NCBI GenBank assembly: GCA_014084085.1
Contig: NPFB01000186.1
Location: 38,352-102,351, forward strand
Source: Hondaea fermentalgiana
Lineage: Eukaryota > Sar > Bigyra > Thraustochytrida > Thraustochytriidae
Length of the DNA stretch: 64,000 nucleotides
Reading direction: 5' to 3'
The position numbers and the translations under genes are program-made. Under the pieces are notes generated by a model. It saw only the letters and a program-made list of their open reading frames with translations. It was not told the DNA's origin and did no database searches. This document shows, piece by piece, positions 27,817-37,638 of the stretch (the first letter of the stretch is position 1; each line of letters begins with the position of its first letter).

Positions 27817-27943
27817 TGCTTGTCTTCTTCGAAAATGGCCAGCGCACGCGAAGAACCCTAGACATGCCTGCGCGTACGCTGAGCGAACTTCTTTGGAGCA
27901 CTCTTGTCGGCAGGGACCATGCAGGATAATGCTCGTCTTCTTC
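27721..27943 (+). repeat. Tandem duplication of a coding 3' end (2 x about 112 bp)
   Basis: Copy 1 (27721-27830) and copy 2 (27834-27943) are offset by exactly 113 bp and differ at about ten positions with no indel. Copy 1 encodes the last 31 residues and stop of the upstream gene. Copy 2 also reads through as NGQRTRRTLDMPARTLSELL and on to the same final residues and the same TAA. Confidence 0.9.
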
Positions 27944-28152
27944 TCATTTTACTGCTCTTGCTGCGTCGATTGCGACTCCAACCGGCCAAAACGGAGGCCA
28001 CTACAGGAAAATGCACCATTTATGCCTTCCTTTCCGGACTGCGCCGGAGCATCTGTGTTGTTGATATTGGAAGGACTGACTGAAAGTCCTTATAAGATGC
28101 ACAACGACAATCTGCATATGCGATATACGAGCCAGCGAGAGGATGTGTGCAT
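27817..28152. other. Convergent intergenic region holding repeat copy 2
   Basis: 336 bp between convergent stops, including the second duplication copy. No other feature is supported. Confidence 0.4.
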
Positions 28153-29110
28153 TCAGCTTGCAAGGGCGCGTAGGCCCGCTCGACGAAGGTGCACGACAAG
28201 GTGCATGTTAACATCTTCAGAGCGCGAGATATGAACAAAGTCACCGCCTGTCTTTAGTAGCGCCATTTTGGCTCCTGGGAAGCAGGCATAGAGTTGATCG
28301 CGCAACGGTGCCGCTAAAGATACGCAATCAAGCGGATCAATGATTGTTATACTTTCATCGCCCAACGTAAGGCATCGTGGACGACTGACCTGAGCGCTCT
28401 CGCCTTCTGTTAGGTTGAGCGTGATCCGAGACGCTAGCTCAGCCTGCGTCAATGTATCAAGTTGCATCATCTGAAATTCGATTGCCTCGCCCACGCCGAC
28501 CGGAAAGGCTGCGTCCTTTGGAAAGCCTTCCAGGATGAACTCGCGCAATACGAACGAGGGCATGTAGGCGTACGCTGCGACTGGCATCGGCGCGTTTTCT
28601 GCAAATTGGGACGTGTCGCAAAGCGCGTTCGTTAATGCAAGACTGAGGACCCGTTCTGGAAAATATCGTGCAAAGACGAGCGCCAGGTGACCTCCAAGGC
28701 TGACGCCATAAAGATGTGCGCTGCGAATATCCTTTGCAGCCATGAATCGAGCAAAACTTTCCGCCCACTCCTTTTGCGTCCATGCCACGGGATACCCGAC
28801 CGCGAGTACGCGATATCCTCGACCGCTGAGCCCGAGCATTTGCCGAAAAAAGCCGTGCGCTGTGCCAGAAGTTCCGTGGATGCAAATGAGCGGAGTCGCT
28901 GTTGGCGGGCCAACCTCATAATACTTCCACACAGCTCCGTCCCGCAAGGTAGTCTGTAGAAGCTCGGCCACATCTCATTTGCGTAAGTTTCTACTGTGCG
29001 TCTTTGCAAAGCACGATTTTCTCGCACCTCTCGCGTACCTGTTGAAAGGCGTGCTTTCCCACGAACTCGCGATAGCCCGCATCTTGCCCGAGCGGTGTTT
29101 CTAGGGTCAT
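28153..29110 (-). CDS. SPG21: Maspardin, alpha/beta-hydrolase family, two exons
   Basis: Exon 1 is 29110-29039 and exon 2 is 28953-28153, giving 290 residues. Maspardin is an endosomal/trans-Golgi alpha/beta-hydrolase-fold protein, mutated in human Mast syndrome. The match runs along the whole protein: TAHGFFRQMLGLSGRGYRVL, YPVAWTQKEWAESFARF, LYGVSLGGHLALVFARYFPE with the GxSxG elbow, LTQAELASRITLNLTEG, and KTGGDFVHISRSEDVNMHL near the end. Exon 1 supplies YREFVGKHAFQQ, which aligns with the human N-terminus. A His is present in GGDFVHIS, where human maspardin has no His, three residues from the usual catalytic position, so activity is uncertain. The exon 2 frame alone has only a GTG near its 5' end, below an in-frame stop, which is why the splice is needed. 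Confidence 0.9.
28954..29038 (-). other. Intron of maspardin (85 bp)
   Basis: Donor CAACAG|GTACGC and acceptor CTTCTACAG|ACT on the minus strand, phase 0 on both sides. Joining the exons restores alignment with the N-terminus of maspardin without gap. Confidence 0.85.
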
Positions 29111-29930
29111 CTTATTTTATCTTATCTTATCTTGGTCTCGCTACTCAGGCAGACTGCCTGCGAGCTCCACGACGCTCGGGCAAAGGCGCCCACCTCGTCC
29201 AAGGACGCCCACCTCGCGCAAAGGCCTTGGAGAGCCACGTGTGCGTCGCGCGCAGCACTTGATCGCTTCTGATCTGCACTGATAATGAAGAGATAATCAA
29301 TCCTCGTTAAGGTCTAGGCCTAGGTCTATCTATGCTCACGAGTCAACGCGAAAGCAGAGCGGCAAGCTGTGTAGGCCTGGGGCTAGCATAGTGTAAACCA
29401 AGAATCGCTCATGATGTAGGTCTGGCCCGCTTCAACAATCATGTGTCAGCGCCTGAGTCTTCGCAATGACTCGACTGATGAGGACTCGAAAAAAAAAAAG
29501 TCACGTTCTTAATTTTGTTCTAAAAGTGTTCTGATTGCTTCTTGCTCAAGTGAGGGCAAATGTCCGGTGAGAGCAAAAAACCTTTTGGTGCGCGACCCCG
29601 ACGCAATCTCGTCGATAATTAGTTAGCCAGAGACGGGAAGAGGGATTCGGTCCCCATGTGCTAACAAGTTGAGACAGCTAGTGCCAACCATCGTCTGTAC
29701 CCTCGTGTGGCCTGGTCTGAAGTTGTCCGTCTTCACACAGACAGCAAGCATCAGATGGCATAATAGATACAACATAACATCACCAGCAACACTGATTCGG
29801 TCTGTCCACGACCGTGTGACGTAGAGTTGGCGTGGACGCCAGCCAAGTCTGCGGCACATGCGTGCTGCCGTCGCGAAGTCATTCTAGAAGAGCATTTGCA
29901 TTGGACGCGCGCAGGGGGCGAAGCTTTGCC
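29111..29930. other. Divergent promoter region
   Basis: 820 bp between the maspardin start and the giant gene. A CTTAT/CTTAT pentamer run lies at about 29110-29136, immediately 5' of the maspardin ATG, and an A run at about 29490. No gene seen. The giant gene's frame is open upstream to a GTG at 29832. Confidence 0.4.
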
Positions 29931-32900
29931 ATGGCGGACGAAGCAGCATTCGAACCAAAGGAAAGCGCAGCAGACGAGAGTGCGGAGCGAAAGCGGCCCG
30001 AGCCTCTTCATGACATCGCAAACAACAACAACAACAGCAGCAGCAGCAACAACAACAACCCTCTTGATAACGACAACGAAGATGGCAGCCTTGAATACGA
30101 TCAAGACGACCTCTCGCGCGCAAGTACAGAGATCGTACCTTCACCTCTGCGATCCGCTCCTCCGCGCGGCTCAAGCTCGCGTCTTCCCCTCCTCAAAACA
30201 GAACTTGAAGATGACGACGATGAAGTGAGCGGAAGCAGCAAAATGCGCATGCCATCGCCGCCCAAGTCCGTGCCTTCTAGGCGTTGGGGCCGCGCGTCGA
30301 GAGTGGTGGCCAATGTATTCCTCAAGCGGCAAAGCTCGATCAAATCTGGCAAAATGGATCCCTACGTAAGTATGTTGCGCCGCCAATCAACTATGCAAAG
30401 CATGATTGAAGCAGCAGAGAAAGAATCGCTGCACTTTGTGTCCTCACCGTGCACAGCCGATATTTCCGAAGCCGCGAGTGCGGTCCAAACAGGCGGTGCG
30501 TCAAGTCTGCGAATAAGCGCAGCAATCGACGAAAAGGGAGGCGAGCAAAGCGTTAGTGCGCAAACCTCAAAGACATCTTCAACGACCGACAACAATGGGT
30601 CCACCGTATCATCAAAAATCACTGTCGACTTTGCCGTGAGCACAGAAGACTCGGTCGAGAGCGTGCTAAGACGCGCAGTGGATGGTATTGATATAACAGT
30701 CGACAGATGCATGCTTCTCGGTCTCGACGACTGCTCCCCTCGAGGCCTGGAGCTACCGACCTGGCATGAACTCAAAACGGATACGGATCTCCACGTGCAA
30801 CTTCGTACGTGGATTCATAGCGTGCAACAGCACAAGGCCCAACAATACATCATCCTCTTTGAGGCGCTCATGTCTCGATTCCACGCGGCGAACAAAGGCA
30901 TCGACAGGTCCAAAACCTGCGAGAGATCGCATGAAAACCAGCTCGAGTACATTGCCTGCTGCGAGGAAGCCTGGCGTCTGTTTCTTTCTATTGAAGCCCG
31001 CCGGTCTCATATTTTCGAGCGCGTCTTTCATTTAGTCCTCGAAAACGTCGTCAAGGACACAAAACACAACATTTTCTGGACGCTTATACCAGAGCTGCAG
31101 CGAGCTATCCTCGGCCTCCTCTGGGCAGCGTCTACGCACAGCATCGCGAGTGTGAAACTTGCGCGCGAAACGGACGTCGTCGAGAACCTCACGCAAATTT
31201 TAGCAGAGTTGGTGCGTGCTGGGTCGCTGAAGCGTGTCTCCGATCGAGTGTGCTATCTGCTCGGGACTCTCGCGTGCCTCATTCGGGATCCGGCGGCATG
31301 TGAAGGCTTCTCCGCCGCCGCTCTCACAAAGTTTGTGCAGTCGCTCTTTGACGTCGTGCGCAAGTCTCAAGAGTATGAATTACCCGTGTACATGGACTGC
31401 ACCGGTCGCATTCTCTGCCATGTTCTCATTAACGATCATGCCTTTCGAAGACACAAAGCCTTCCAGGACAACACGGTCAGCGCCTTGGTCGCCTCTCTTC
31501 GCTTTGCGGATCGCATTGTCTCAGAGCCATATTTTCTCTGCGTGTCTATGATTTTGCTCAATTTCACCGTGAAATCCAACTTTTGTCGCGAGTTTCTCAC
31601 GACGGGTCAGTTTTCCTCCTTCCTCAATAGTCTGCAATACGTTGTTGCGGTCCTTACTCATCAGGAGCGTTTCAGCAAATTCAGTGGTGCCGCAGGAGCG
31701 ACACACTGGGCAGATCTAGAAACTCCAGAAGAAGAGACCGGCCATGATACAGCTTTCTTTGCTAGACTGCCTACCTCGAAGAGCATTGCCTCCATCGCGG
31801 TCACCTCGCGTGAAAAGAAGGAAGAAAATTCATCCGCAGCTTGTGCGGAGGACATTGCGCACGAAACCTTGCTCGAGGGTCTGTGCCGTTCGCTTTGTGT
31901 CATTTGGGCCTGTTGCAAATCAGACCGCGGACAGTTTGCATACATTCATCACGAGTGTACGTGTTTCTACACTGGCAAGTGCATGTTCCCAGGGTGTACC
32001 ACCAACGAAAACACGGGGTCGCAACCGCCCCAGACCTGTACGCGTCGTCCTTCAGGCAAGCCGCGTCGTCAACGAAAGCAAAGCAGGCACGAGAAGTTGC
32101 ATGGCAGGAAATCAGCAGGCCGCCACGACAAAGTTGACTGCGCGCACTCCGACGCCAGCAGCGACACCGATTGTGCTGACGATAGCTCTCTGGATGAAAT
32201 GGAGGACGACGAGGAGAATGACGACGATCAGCAAGAGGAAGCGCTCGGAGGCCGAGAAAAAGACCCAGACGCGTGGCTAATTCTTCCCGCGGAGCGTGTC
32301 GACGACATTCTTGCACTCTGTCTTCGAATTCTTAGAGTAGACTTTTTGCAAAAGATCTTGCGGGCGGAGAACAGCGATGAAGAGGACGCCACACCCGCAG
32401 CAGCCACTGGCGCGCAGGGACTGAGCGCTGCCTGCACACCGCGTGTGAGTGACTTACTCGATCGCATCCAGGCGGTGGCCATCGCGATCCTTACATGTAT
32501 GTTACGGACCACGGCAGGCTGCCTGCGCTTGCTTGAAACGCGCGAATTTTCACACTTTGTACGTGACCTGGCGCGCATGCTCAGCAACGACTCAAGGAAA
32601 AACATGCAGCGTGTCACCTTTACGTCAGGCTCCGGCGCCGAGTACCTCCTTCAAGGCAAAGCAACAATCACATCTGCGTGGAACCTCGTGCAGCTTCTCA
32701 CCCACATTGGTGTGACGTCCAAGTACGCCTTTCAGCATTGTCGGGACAATATTACCGACGCCGCTGATCAAGGGATCTGCAAGAATGACTTGAAACGGCA
32801 CGCTGACGTTGCGTTGTTTTCGCGGAACCTCGTTCTTACCCTCGGTCTTGACCACCTTGCGGAGCACGTCATGACGGTAGGATCGCTTGTCGAAGACGAG

Positions 32901-35900
32901 GCTGAAGATGGGCCCGACGACGAGGAGCTCACGGGCGTTGTATCGCAGGCCCAGAGCACGAAAAGCCTCTTTCGCGAGAAGGTTCGCCATGTTGTTCGTG
33001 ATCAGCGAGCAAAAGGCTTTCGCGAGGCCGCGCATCGGCTCAACGCTGGCGAGGACACTGATGTCGACGCCGTCGGACGACGAGCAGATGAACTAAAATC
33101 CCAACAGCCCGGCGAGGACCAGCCTGCGAAAACGGTTGCTGTGCCAAATATGGGTCTTTTCTCATTCGGTGCAGCGCAAACCTTCCTTCGGCGCGTCGCT
33201 GCGGCGACAAAATCAACATACGACGTGAGATTGGTGGTAGTTAAGATGTGCACGCTTGTCTCGGCGTGCGCTCTGATCCGGGAGCCCCAGGATACGCTCG
33301 TGTTACGTAGATTTGTGGACCTCGCTGGCCTGCTCGTGCTTAAAGGAGAGGCGTACACGGCAATGTGGCTTTTGGCTCGCAATGCAACGAGCAATCGCGC
33401 GCTGGGCCACGTGGGAGCCGTCGAATCCGCGCTCCGCGACCTTGCTCTGTGCGCAGAGATGAGACCGGCTGTTATCACGCGCATCCTGCTCTTCCTCTGG
33501 GCCATGCTTTATCAAACGTCCAACCTTTGCATATTTGCACAGAGTGGGGGCTTCCAGCTCATCTACAGACTTGCGCAGAGTAGCATTGCGCAGGAAAAGA
33601 GCCGAGACGCTCAGCATCATGGATATCTCTGTCTGCAGATCATCCGGGTTTGTGCGTTTTTCGCGGCTGACTCGGCAAAACTCTCCGCGGACCTGCTGGA
33701 AAAATCGGGCGCTCTTCTCACGGATTGTCTTCGTTGGGCCTGCAGCGATCGCCTCTCCTCGCGCACACGCTGCACAGCCGCGTCGCTTCTTTTGCAAATG
33801 CCTCTTCCGGATTTTGCAGCCGAAAAGACAGCCGTGGCTCTCATTCGTTGCTTCATGAATGAGCCCGACCCAACTTTTCGCATTTACGCGGGCCACATTT
33901 TTGCCTACATCCAGTTTTCTGCCAAGGGTCACAAGCTACTGCGCAAGGTTCGCATTCCTAGTCGCTTCCTCTCGGTAGCAGCCCAGGTTTGCGACGAGAT
34001 CGAAAAGACCCCCGTGAACGAACGCGTTTGCTCGTGCCCCTACGGGACGCGACGCTCCAAGCTGGGAAATCGATGCCATAAATGCATCATGGACGCGGAA
34101 GTGAGCGCCGCGCTTGTGGCGTTGCTTCATCTTTCCAACAATCCACAGAATCAAGTGGTCCTCTGTCGCGACGGCTTGCACACCACATTAAGAATGGCAT
34201 GGGTCTTTGAATCGCAGCAGAACCGAGCCTTGGTTAAGTCGTTGCTCTCGCGCTGGGCCGCGCACCCAAGCAACCGCCTGCAGCTATACGAGCTCGAGCT
34301 GCGTGCGCGCCAAGCCATGGCTTTTCATTTTGAAGAGCGGGGGCACTTGGGCGTAGCTCCCTCTGCATCCAACAAATCGTGGGGAAAAGGTAAGAAACAG
34401 CAACGCGTCGACCTTGAGAGTCTCTTGAACCGCGACAAGCAGGCATTCCTGCAGTGGTGGCTACGCCTTAAGCACAACGACACGTCAAGTGATACAAGGC
34501 CTTCCAAATCGAGTCAGAACGGGCCTGAGAGCACCGACGACGATGCATCGAGTGAGTCCGAGGCTTCCCGTGAAGCAGATCGACGTTCGGAAAACTTCGT
34601 GTTTGAGCATCTCGCAGGTCTCGGCATGGAGGAAGCTAGCCTTTCGGGAAAGTCTCATCAAGCCAAAGCTGGCGCAAGCAACAAGTCTGTAGGGGGGGGC
34701 GGGCAATTTCTGCAAGCCATGCGCGAATCGAGATCAAAGTTGTGGTTGCAGGGAAAGCAAAAATCGTCGAAACGCCGCCACGCAGCGAGCGATCCGTGGA
34801 ACCCACAGGTCGCGAGTGTTCGGAGTGACGGCAATTCGCGGACCATTACGCTCAAGAACCAATTTCCGCACGACAGACTATTGTTCCGAAACAACCGCAC
34901 ATCGACCATGCCGCTGACCCGTCAAGAGCGCGATATGATGGGCATGTGCAAGCTTTCGCTCTTTCCGCATGTGGAAGGTGCGGTGGTGTACCTTCGAATG
35001 AATATCAAACCGCACCTCATTATCGGTCCAGACGGCGCAAACGACGGAGAGGTCTTTCTCTTCAAGATGGGCGGCTCGCAGATCTCCATTCGCGAGTCGT
35101 CAACGGACCTCGAGGAGGTCTTTGGACTGCCACGACCACCAGTGAGTCTCTTTGATGGGGACATGTGCGCTCTCACTTTCGAGAACCCGGCATACCGCTC
35201 GCTCGAAGTCTCGCAGCTTGTGGACTTTGAGTTGCTCCCCAAAAAGGTGCAAGCACCGCACCCCGGGAAACTGAAACAAGTCGACGAAGAGCTGTCACAA
35301 GGCACGAACTTCCCGTTGCTCATTCAAAAGAAGAAGCCCGTGCGAAAGCTGCGCTCGATGAGCATTCGAAAAATCAAGTCGATGCTCTCCCTTGCCAAGC
35401 GATCGTCGCTACAAATCTTTCTGAACGTCGAAGAGGAAACGCTCTTTCACACGCGAAAGCTCGAGTCCGACAGCCGCTCTCTCTTTTCGTGTGTCGCAGA
35501 GTCCGCTGAGCGCGCTTTTGCAAAAGATTGGGCGGCATTGATGCAGCGCAACGGGTTCAAGTCGTACATACAGAGTATTGCGGTGCGCGACAGTACAGAC
35601 AAAGGCAAGATGGACGCTAATGTGCCCGCGATGCTGCTCAAGATCCAAGGCTTTCTTCGGAGCAATTATGCTGTAGTTTGTGCTGTGTACCGCTTCTACT
35701 CTGCCGCAAGCATGGTACGAGGGCCAGCTATATGTCAAACCCCTCCCGACGAACTCTCGCGCCGACCTATTGAGCCCAAACTTCTCGATTGTATTCAATT
35801 TGAGGCGCTCATGCAGTTCGTCAAAGATGCAGGCATTCTGAGCCGCGTGCCCACCTCTTTCTTATCAAAAGAAGGCATGAAGCGCCTCGCTGGAAACATC

Positions 35901-37226
35901 TTCGCGCGTGGCATCCAAAAGAAAGACCTCACGCGCGCACAGCGGCTTTGCATGAAGAAGAGCAAGACGTACAACTTTGGGCGGACGCGCGCCATGCATC
36001 GATTCAGTTTTCTCGAGTTTGTCGTGCGTGCTGCAGATGCAAAGTACTTCAAGGAAGATGTGTCGACCACAAACAAGAGCATGGTGTTAGCGCTGAGCCG
36101 ATTCTTCCACGACAATCTGGCGCCACTGCTCGAGGCAGAAACGTCAATCGACTCGGACAATTACCGTCGCACCAGGCTGTACAAGGTGCGCATCAACGAC
36201 GTGCTTCAAGAGAACGAATCGCTTCTGCAGCAACTTTTCAATATGCACGCTGGAAGCTCACGCGATACGAGGGCGTGGGGCGGGCTTTCGGGTAGACGCA
36301 TGACGCTTCCGGAATGGTTTTCTGTGGTAAACTCGCTCGGGGTGATCTCTCCGTGGCTGACGCTTCGCGAGGTTGCCTTCATCTTCAAACAGTCGATTTT
36401 CGAGGTTGAGGACGTGGCGCAGGACTGGGAGCGCGCCGTCACGCTGTCCTACACGGGCTTTCTCGAGGCCTTTTGCCGACTGGCAGACGCAATGTACATG
36501 CCAACCGAGGCCATGCTGGCCAACATGCATATTCCAGATATTGCGAGCTTCTATCGCTTCATTGGTCGTCTGGGCATGTGGGATGCGCTCTTTGCTGCCG
36601 GGACGCACAGTGTACGCGAGTGCGTCAACGACTTTAGTATGCTTGGGCGCTGGACAAGCTTCAGTTCGTCTTCTGTCGTTCAACTGCACTTCAAGCTGAC
36701 CAAACTTATCGAGCTTGCGACCTTGCAGTCTTCGCCGACAGCCGAGCTCTTTACGGAAGCCCGGTTTTGGCTTATGCACGTTTCGGAGAGCGGGGACTGG
36801 ACAGACGAAGATCAATTTGAACGTCGTGTAGCCGCACAGATCTACGACCGCATCAAGGCTGATTTTAGCGAGATCGATGAGGAGGAAAAGTCTGCAGCGG
36901 CCCAGGGTGCTGATGAAGGAAGTGAAAAGGATGAGGGAGGTGATGTGATTGATAACTTTATCTCTGCGGACCCCTCGAACCAGCTTCGCTGTCTGCAAGC
37001 AGCGCGACTTCCGTGTGATCTATTGCGCCAGACCTTTCAGCAAAAGTGTGACGACGACTTGCTACTTCGCAACTTCCTCGACTACGTTGGATCTGCTGAT
37101 TTTTTCCAGCACCTCATCAAGAACATTGGCGACAAGTACACTCTTGCCAATGTTTGTCCCCTCGACACTGCCGTCTCTGTGACCATTGAAACCTACTTGA
37201 GTGTCGTCACGGTTTGGGATGACTGA
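29931..37226 (+). CDS. Giant ARM/HEAT-like repeat protein (2431 aa)
   Basis: A single-exon 7.3-kb gene with an ATG at 29931. The N-terminus is disordered, with an Asn/Ser homopolymer stretch near residues 28-45. From about 250 to 1500 the protein is helical with alpha-solenoid character, interrupted by acidic inserts (about 735-780). Two Cys clusters may bind metal: His673-Cys689 (H-H-x-C-x-C-x5-C-x4-C) and Cys1367-Cys1385 (CxC-x12-CxxC). After a disordered section (about 1480-1640) a new globular part has a beta-rich stretch near 1660-1760. A helical C-terminus carries two similar elements, FSFLEFVVRAADAKYF (about 2025) and YTGFLEAFCRLADAMYM (about 2180). These F-x-x-F-x-x-x-x-R-x-A-D-x-x-Y elements resemble ones I associate with axonemal proteins of protists, so a flagellar role is possible but unproven. 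Confidence 0.75.
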   Translation: MADEAAFEPKESAADESAERKRPEPLHDIANNNNNSSSSNNNNPLDNDNEDGSLEYDQDDLSRASTEIVPSPLRSAPPRGSSSRLPLLKTELEDDDDEVSGSSKMRMPSPPKSVPSRRWGRASRVVANVFLKRQSSIKSGKMDPYVSMLRRQSTMQSMIEAAEKESLHFVSSPCTADISEAASAVQTGGASSLRISAAIDEKGGEQSVSAQTSKTSSTTDNNGSTVSSKITVDFAVSTEDSVESVLRRAVDGIDITVDRCMLLGLDDCSPRGLELPTWHELKTDTDLHVQLRTWIHSVQQHKAQQYIILFEALMSRFHAANKGIDRSKTCERSHENQLEYIACCEEAWRLFLSIEARRSHIFERVFHLVLENVVKDTKHNIFWTLIPELQRAILGLLWAASTHSIASVKLARETDVVENLTQILAELVRAGSLKRVSDRVCYLLGTLACLIRDPAACEGFSAAALTKFVQSLFDVVRKSQEYELPVYMDCTGRILCHVLINDHAFRRHKAFQDNTVSALVASLRFADRIVSEPYFLCVSMILLNFTVKSNFCREFLTTGQFSSFLNSLQYVVAVLTHQERFSKFSGAAGATHWADLETPEEETGHDTAFFARLPTSKSIASIAVTSREKKEENSSAACAEDIAHETLLEGLCRSLCVIWACCKSDRGQFAYIHHECTCFYTGKCMFPGCTTNENTGSQPPQTCTRRPSGKPRRQRKQSRHEKLHGRKSAGRHDKVDCAHSDASSDTDCADDSSLDEMEDDEENDDDQQEEALGGREKDPDAWLILPAERVDDILALCLRILRVDFLQKILRAENSDEEDATPAAATGAQGLSAACTPRVSDLLDRIQAVAIAILTCMLRTTAGCLRLLETREFSHFVRDLARMLSNDSRKNMQRVTFTSGSGAEYLLQGKATITSAWNLVQLLTHIGVTSKYAFQHCRDNITDAADQGICKNDLKRHADVALFSRNLVLTLGLDHLAEHVMTVGSLVEDEAEDGPDDEELTGVVSQAQSTKSLFREKVRHVVRDQRAKGFREAAHRLNAGEDTDVDAVGRRADELKSQQPGEDQPAKTVAVPNMGLFSFGAAQTFLRRVAAATKSTYDVRLVVVKMCTLVSACALIREPQDTLVLRRFVDLAGLLVLKGEAYTAMWLLARNATSNRALGHVGAVESALRDLALCAEMRPAVITRILLFLWAMLYQTSNLCIFAQSGGFQLIYRLAQSSIAQEKSRDAQHHGYLCLQIIRVCAFFAADSAKLSADLLEKSGALLTDCLRWACSDRLSSRTRCTAASLLLQMPLPDFAAEKTAVALIRCFMNEPDPTFRIYAGHIFAYIQFSAKGHKLLRKVRIPSRFLSVAAQVCDEIEKTPVNERVCSCPYGTRRSKLGNRCHKCIMDAEVSAALVALLHLSNNPQNQVVLCRDGLHTTLRMAWVFESQQNRALVKSLLSRWAAHPSNRLQLYELELRARQAMAFHFEERGHLGVAPSASNKSWGKGKKQQRVDLESLLNRDKQAFLQWWLRLKHNDTSSDTRPSKSSQNGPESTDDDASSESEASREADRRSENFVFEHLAGLGMEEASLSGKSHQAKAGASNKSVGGGGQFLQAMRESRSKLWLQGKQKSSKRRHAASDPWNPQVASVRSDGNSRTITLKNQFPHDRLLFRNNRTSTMPLTRQERDMMGMCKLSLFPHVEGAVVYLRMNIKPHLIIGPDGANDGEVFLFKMGGSQISIRESSTDLEEVFGLPRPPVSLFDGDMCALTFENPAYRSLEVSQLVDFELLPKKVQAPHPGKLKQVDEELSQGTNFPLLIQKKKPVRKLRSMSIRKIKSMLSLAKRSSLQIFLNVEEETLFHTRKLESDSRSLFSCVAESAERAFAKDWAALMQRNGFKSYIQSIAVRDSTDKGKMDANVPAMLLKIQGFLRSNYAVVCAVYRFYSAASMVRGPAICQTPPDELSRRPIEPKLLDCIQFEALMQFVKDAGILSRVPTSFLSKEGMKRLAGNIFARGIQKKDLTRAQRLCMKKSKTYNFGRTRAMHRFSFLEFVVRAADAKYFKEDVSTTNKSMVLALSRFFHDNLAPLLEAETSIDSDNYRRTRLYKVRINDVLQENESLLQQLFNMHAGSSRDTRAWGGLSGRRMTLPEWFSVVNSLGVISPWLTLREVAFIFKQSIFEVEDVAQDWERAVTLSYTGFLEAFCRLADAMYMPTEAMLANMHIPDIASFYRFIGRLGMWDALFAAGTHSVRECVNDFSMLGRWTSFSSSSVVQLHFKLTKLIELATLQSSPTAELFTEARFWLMHVSESGDWTDEDQFERRVAAQIYDRIKADFSEIDEEEKSAAAQGADEGSEKDEGGDVIDNFISADPSNQLRCLQAARLPCDLLRQTFQQKCDDDLLLRNFLDYVGSADFFQHLIKNIGDKYTLANVCPLDTAVSVTIETYLSVVTVWDD

Positions 37227-37638
37227 CCGACTGGCTAACTGACTGTCTCACGTTGAGCACCATCTGACCCGGGCAAGAGAACCCTAGTTCTCACAACGAC
37301 AAAGATTGAAGATCCATAGCTTTGCATGTGAAAATCACGAGGGTAGCGACCTCACTTTTAGTAGAAATGTTCCCTGTTTTTTTGTTTTGTTCTATTTTAT
37401 GTTCCAAGTATACGCACCAAAACACTCAAGCTGCTCGTACGGCTCGGAGTATACTCATACGAGTAGTTTCACCAAAGGTACACACCTTGGAACGGATAAA
37501 AAAGGCACTTTTCTCCGGGCAATAAATGATCTTGCGCTCTTTGGGCCGTCGAATCAAACGCGCCAGCGCGCGCAGGCGCGTATTCTGCGCAATCGAGGCT
37601 GTGCGCGCGCCTCATTGTGAAAAGACGCGCTCGCCAAG
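37227..37638. other. Intergenic, tandem genes
   Basis: 412 bp between the giant gene and the coiled-coil gene. It is T-rich near 37375-37400, with an AATAAA near 37520 (about 295 bp after the stop) that could be a poly(A) signal. No gene. Confidence 0.35.

Noticed and set aside
29832..29930. N-terminal extension of the giant protein from a GTG
   Set aside because: An ATG in good context at 29931 begins the protein, and the extension is Arg/Ser-rich like the 5' UTRs here.
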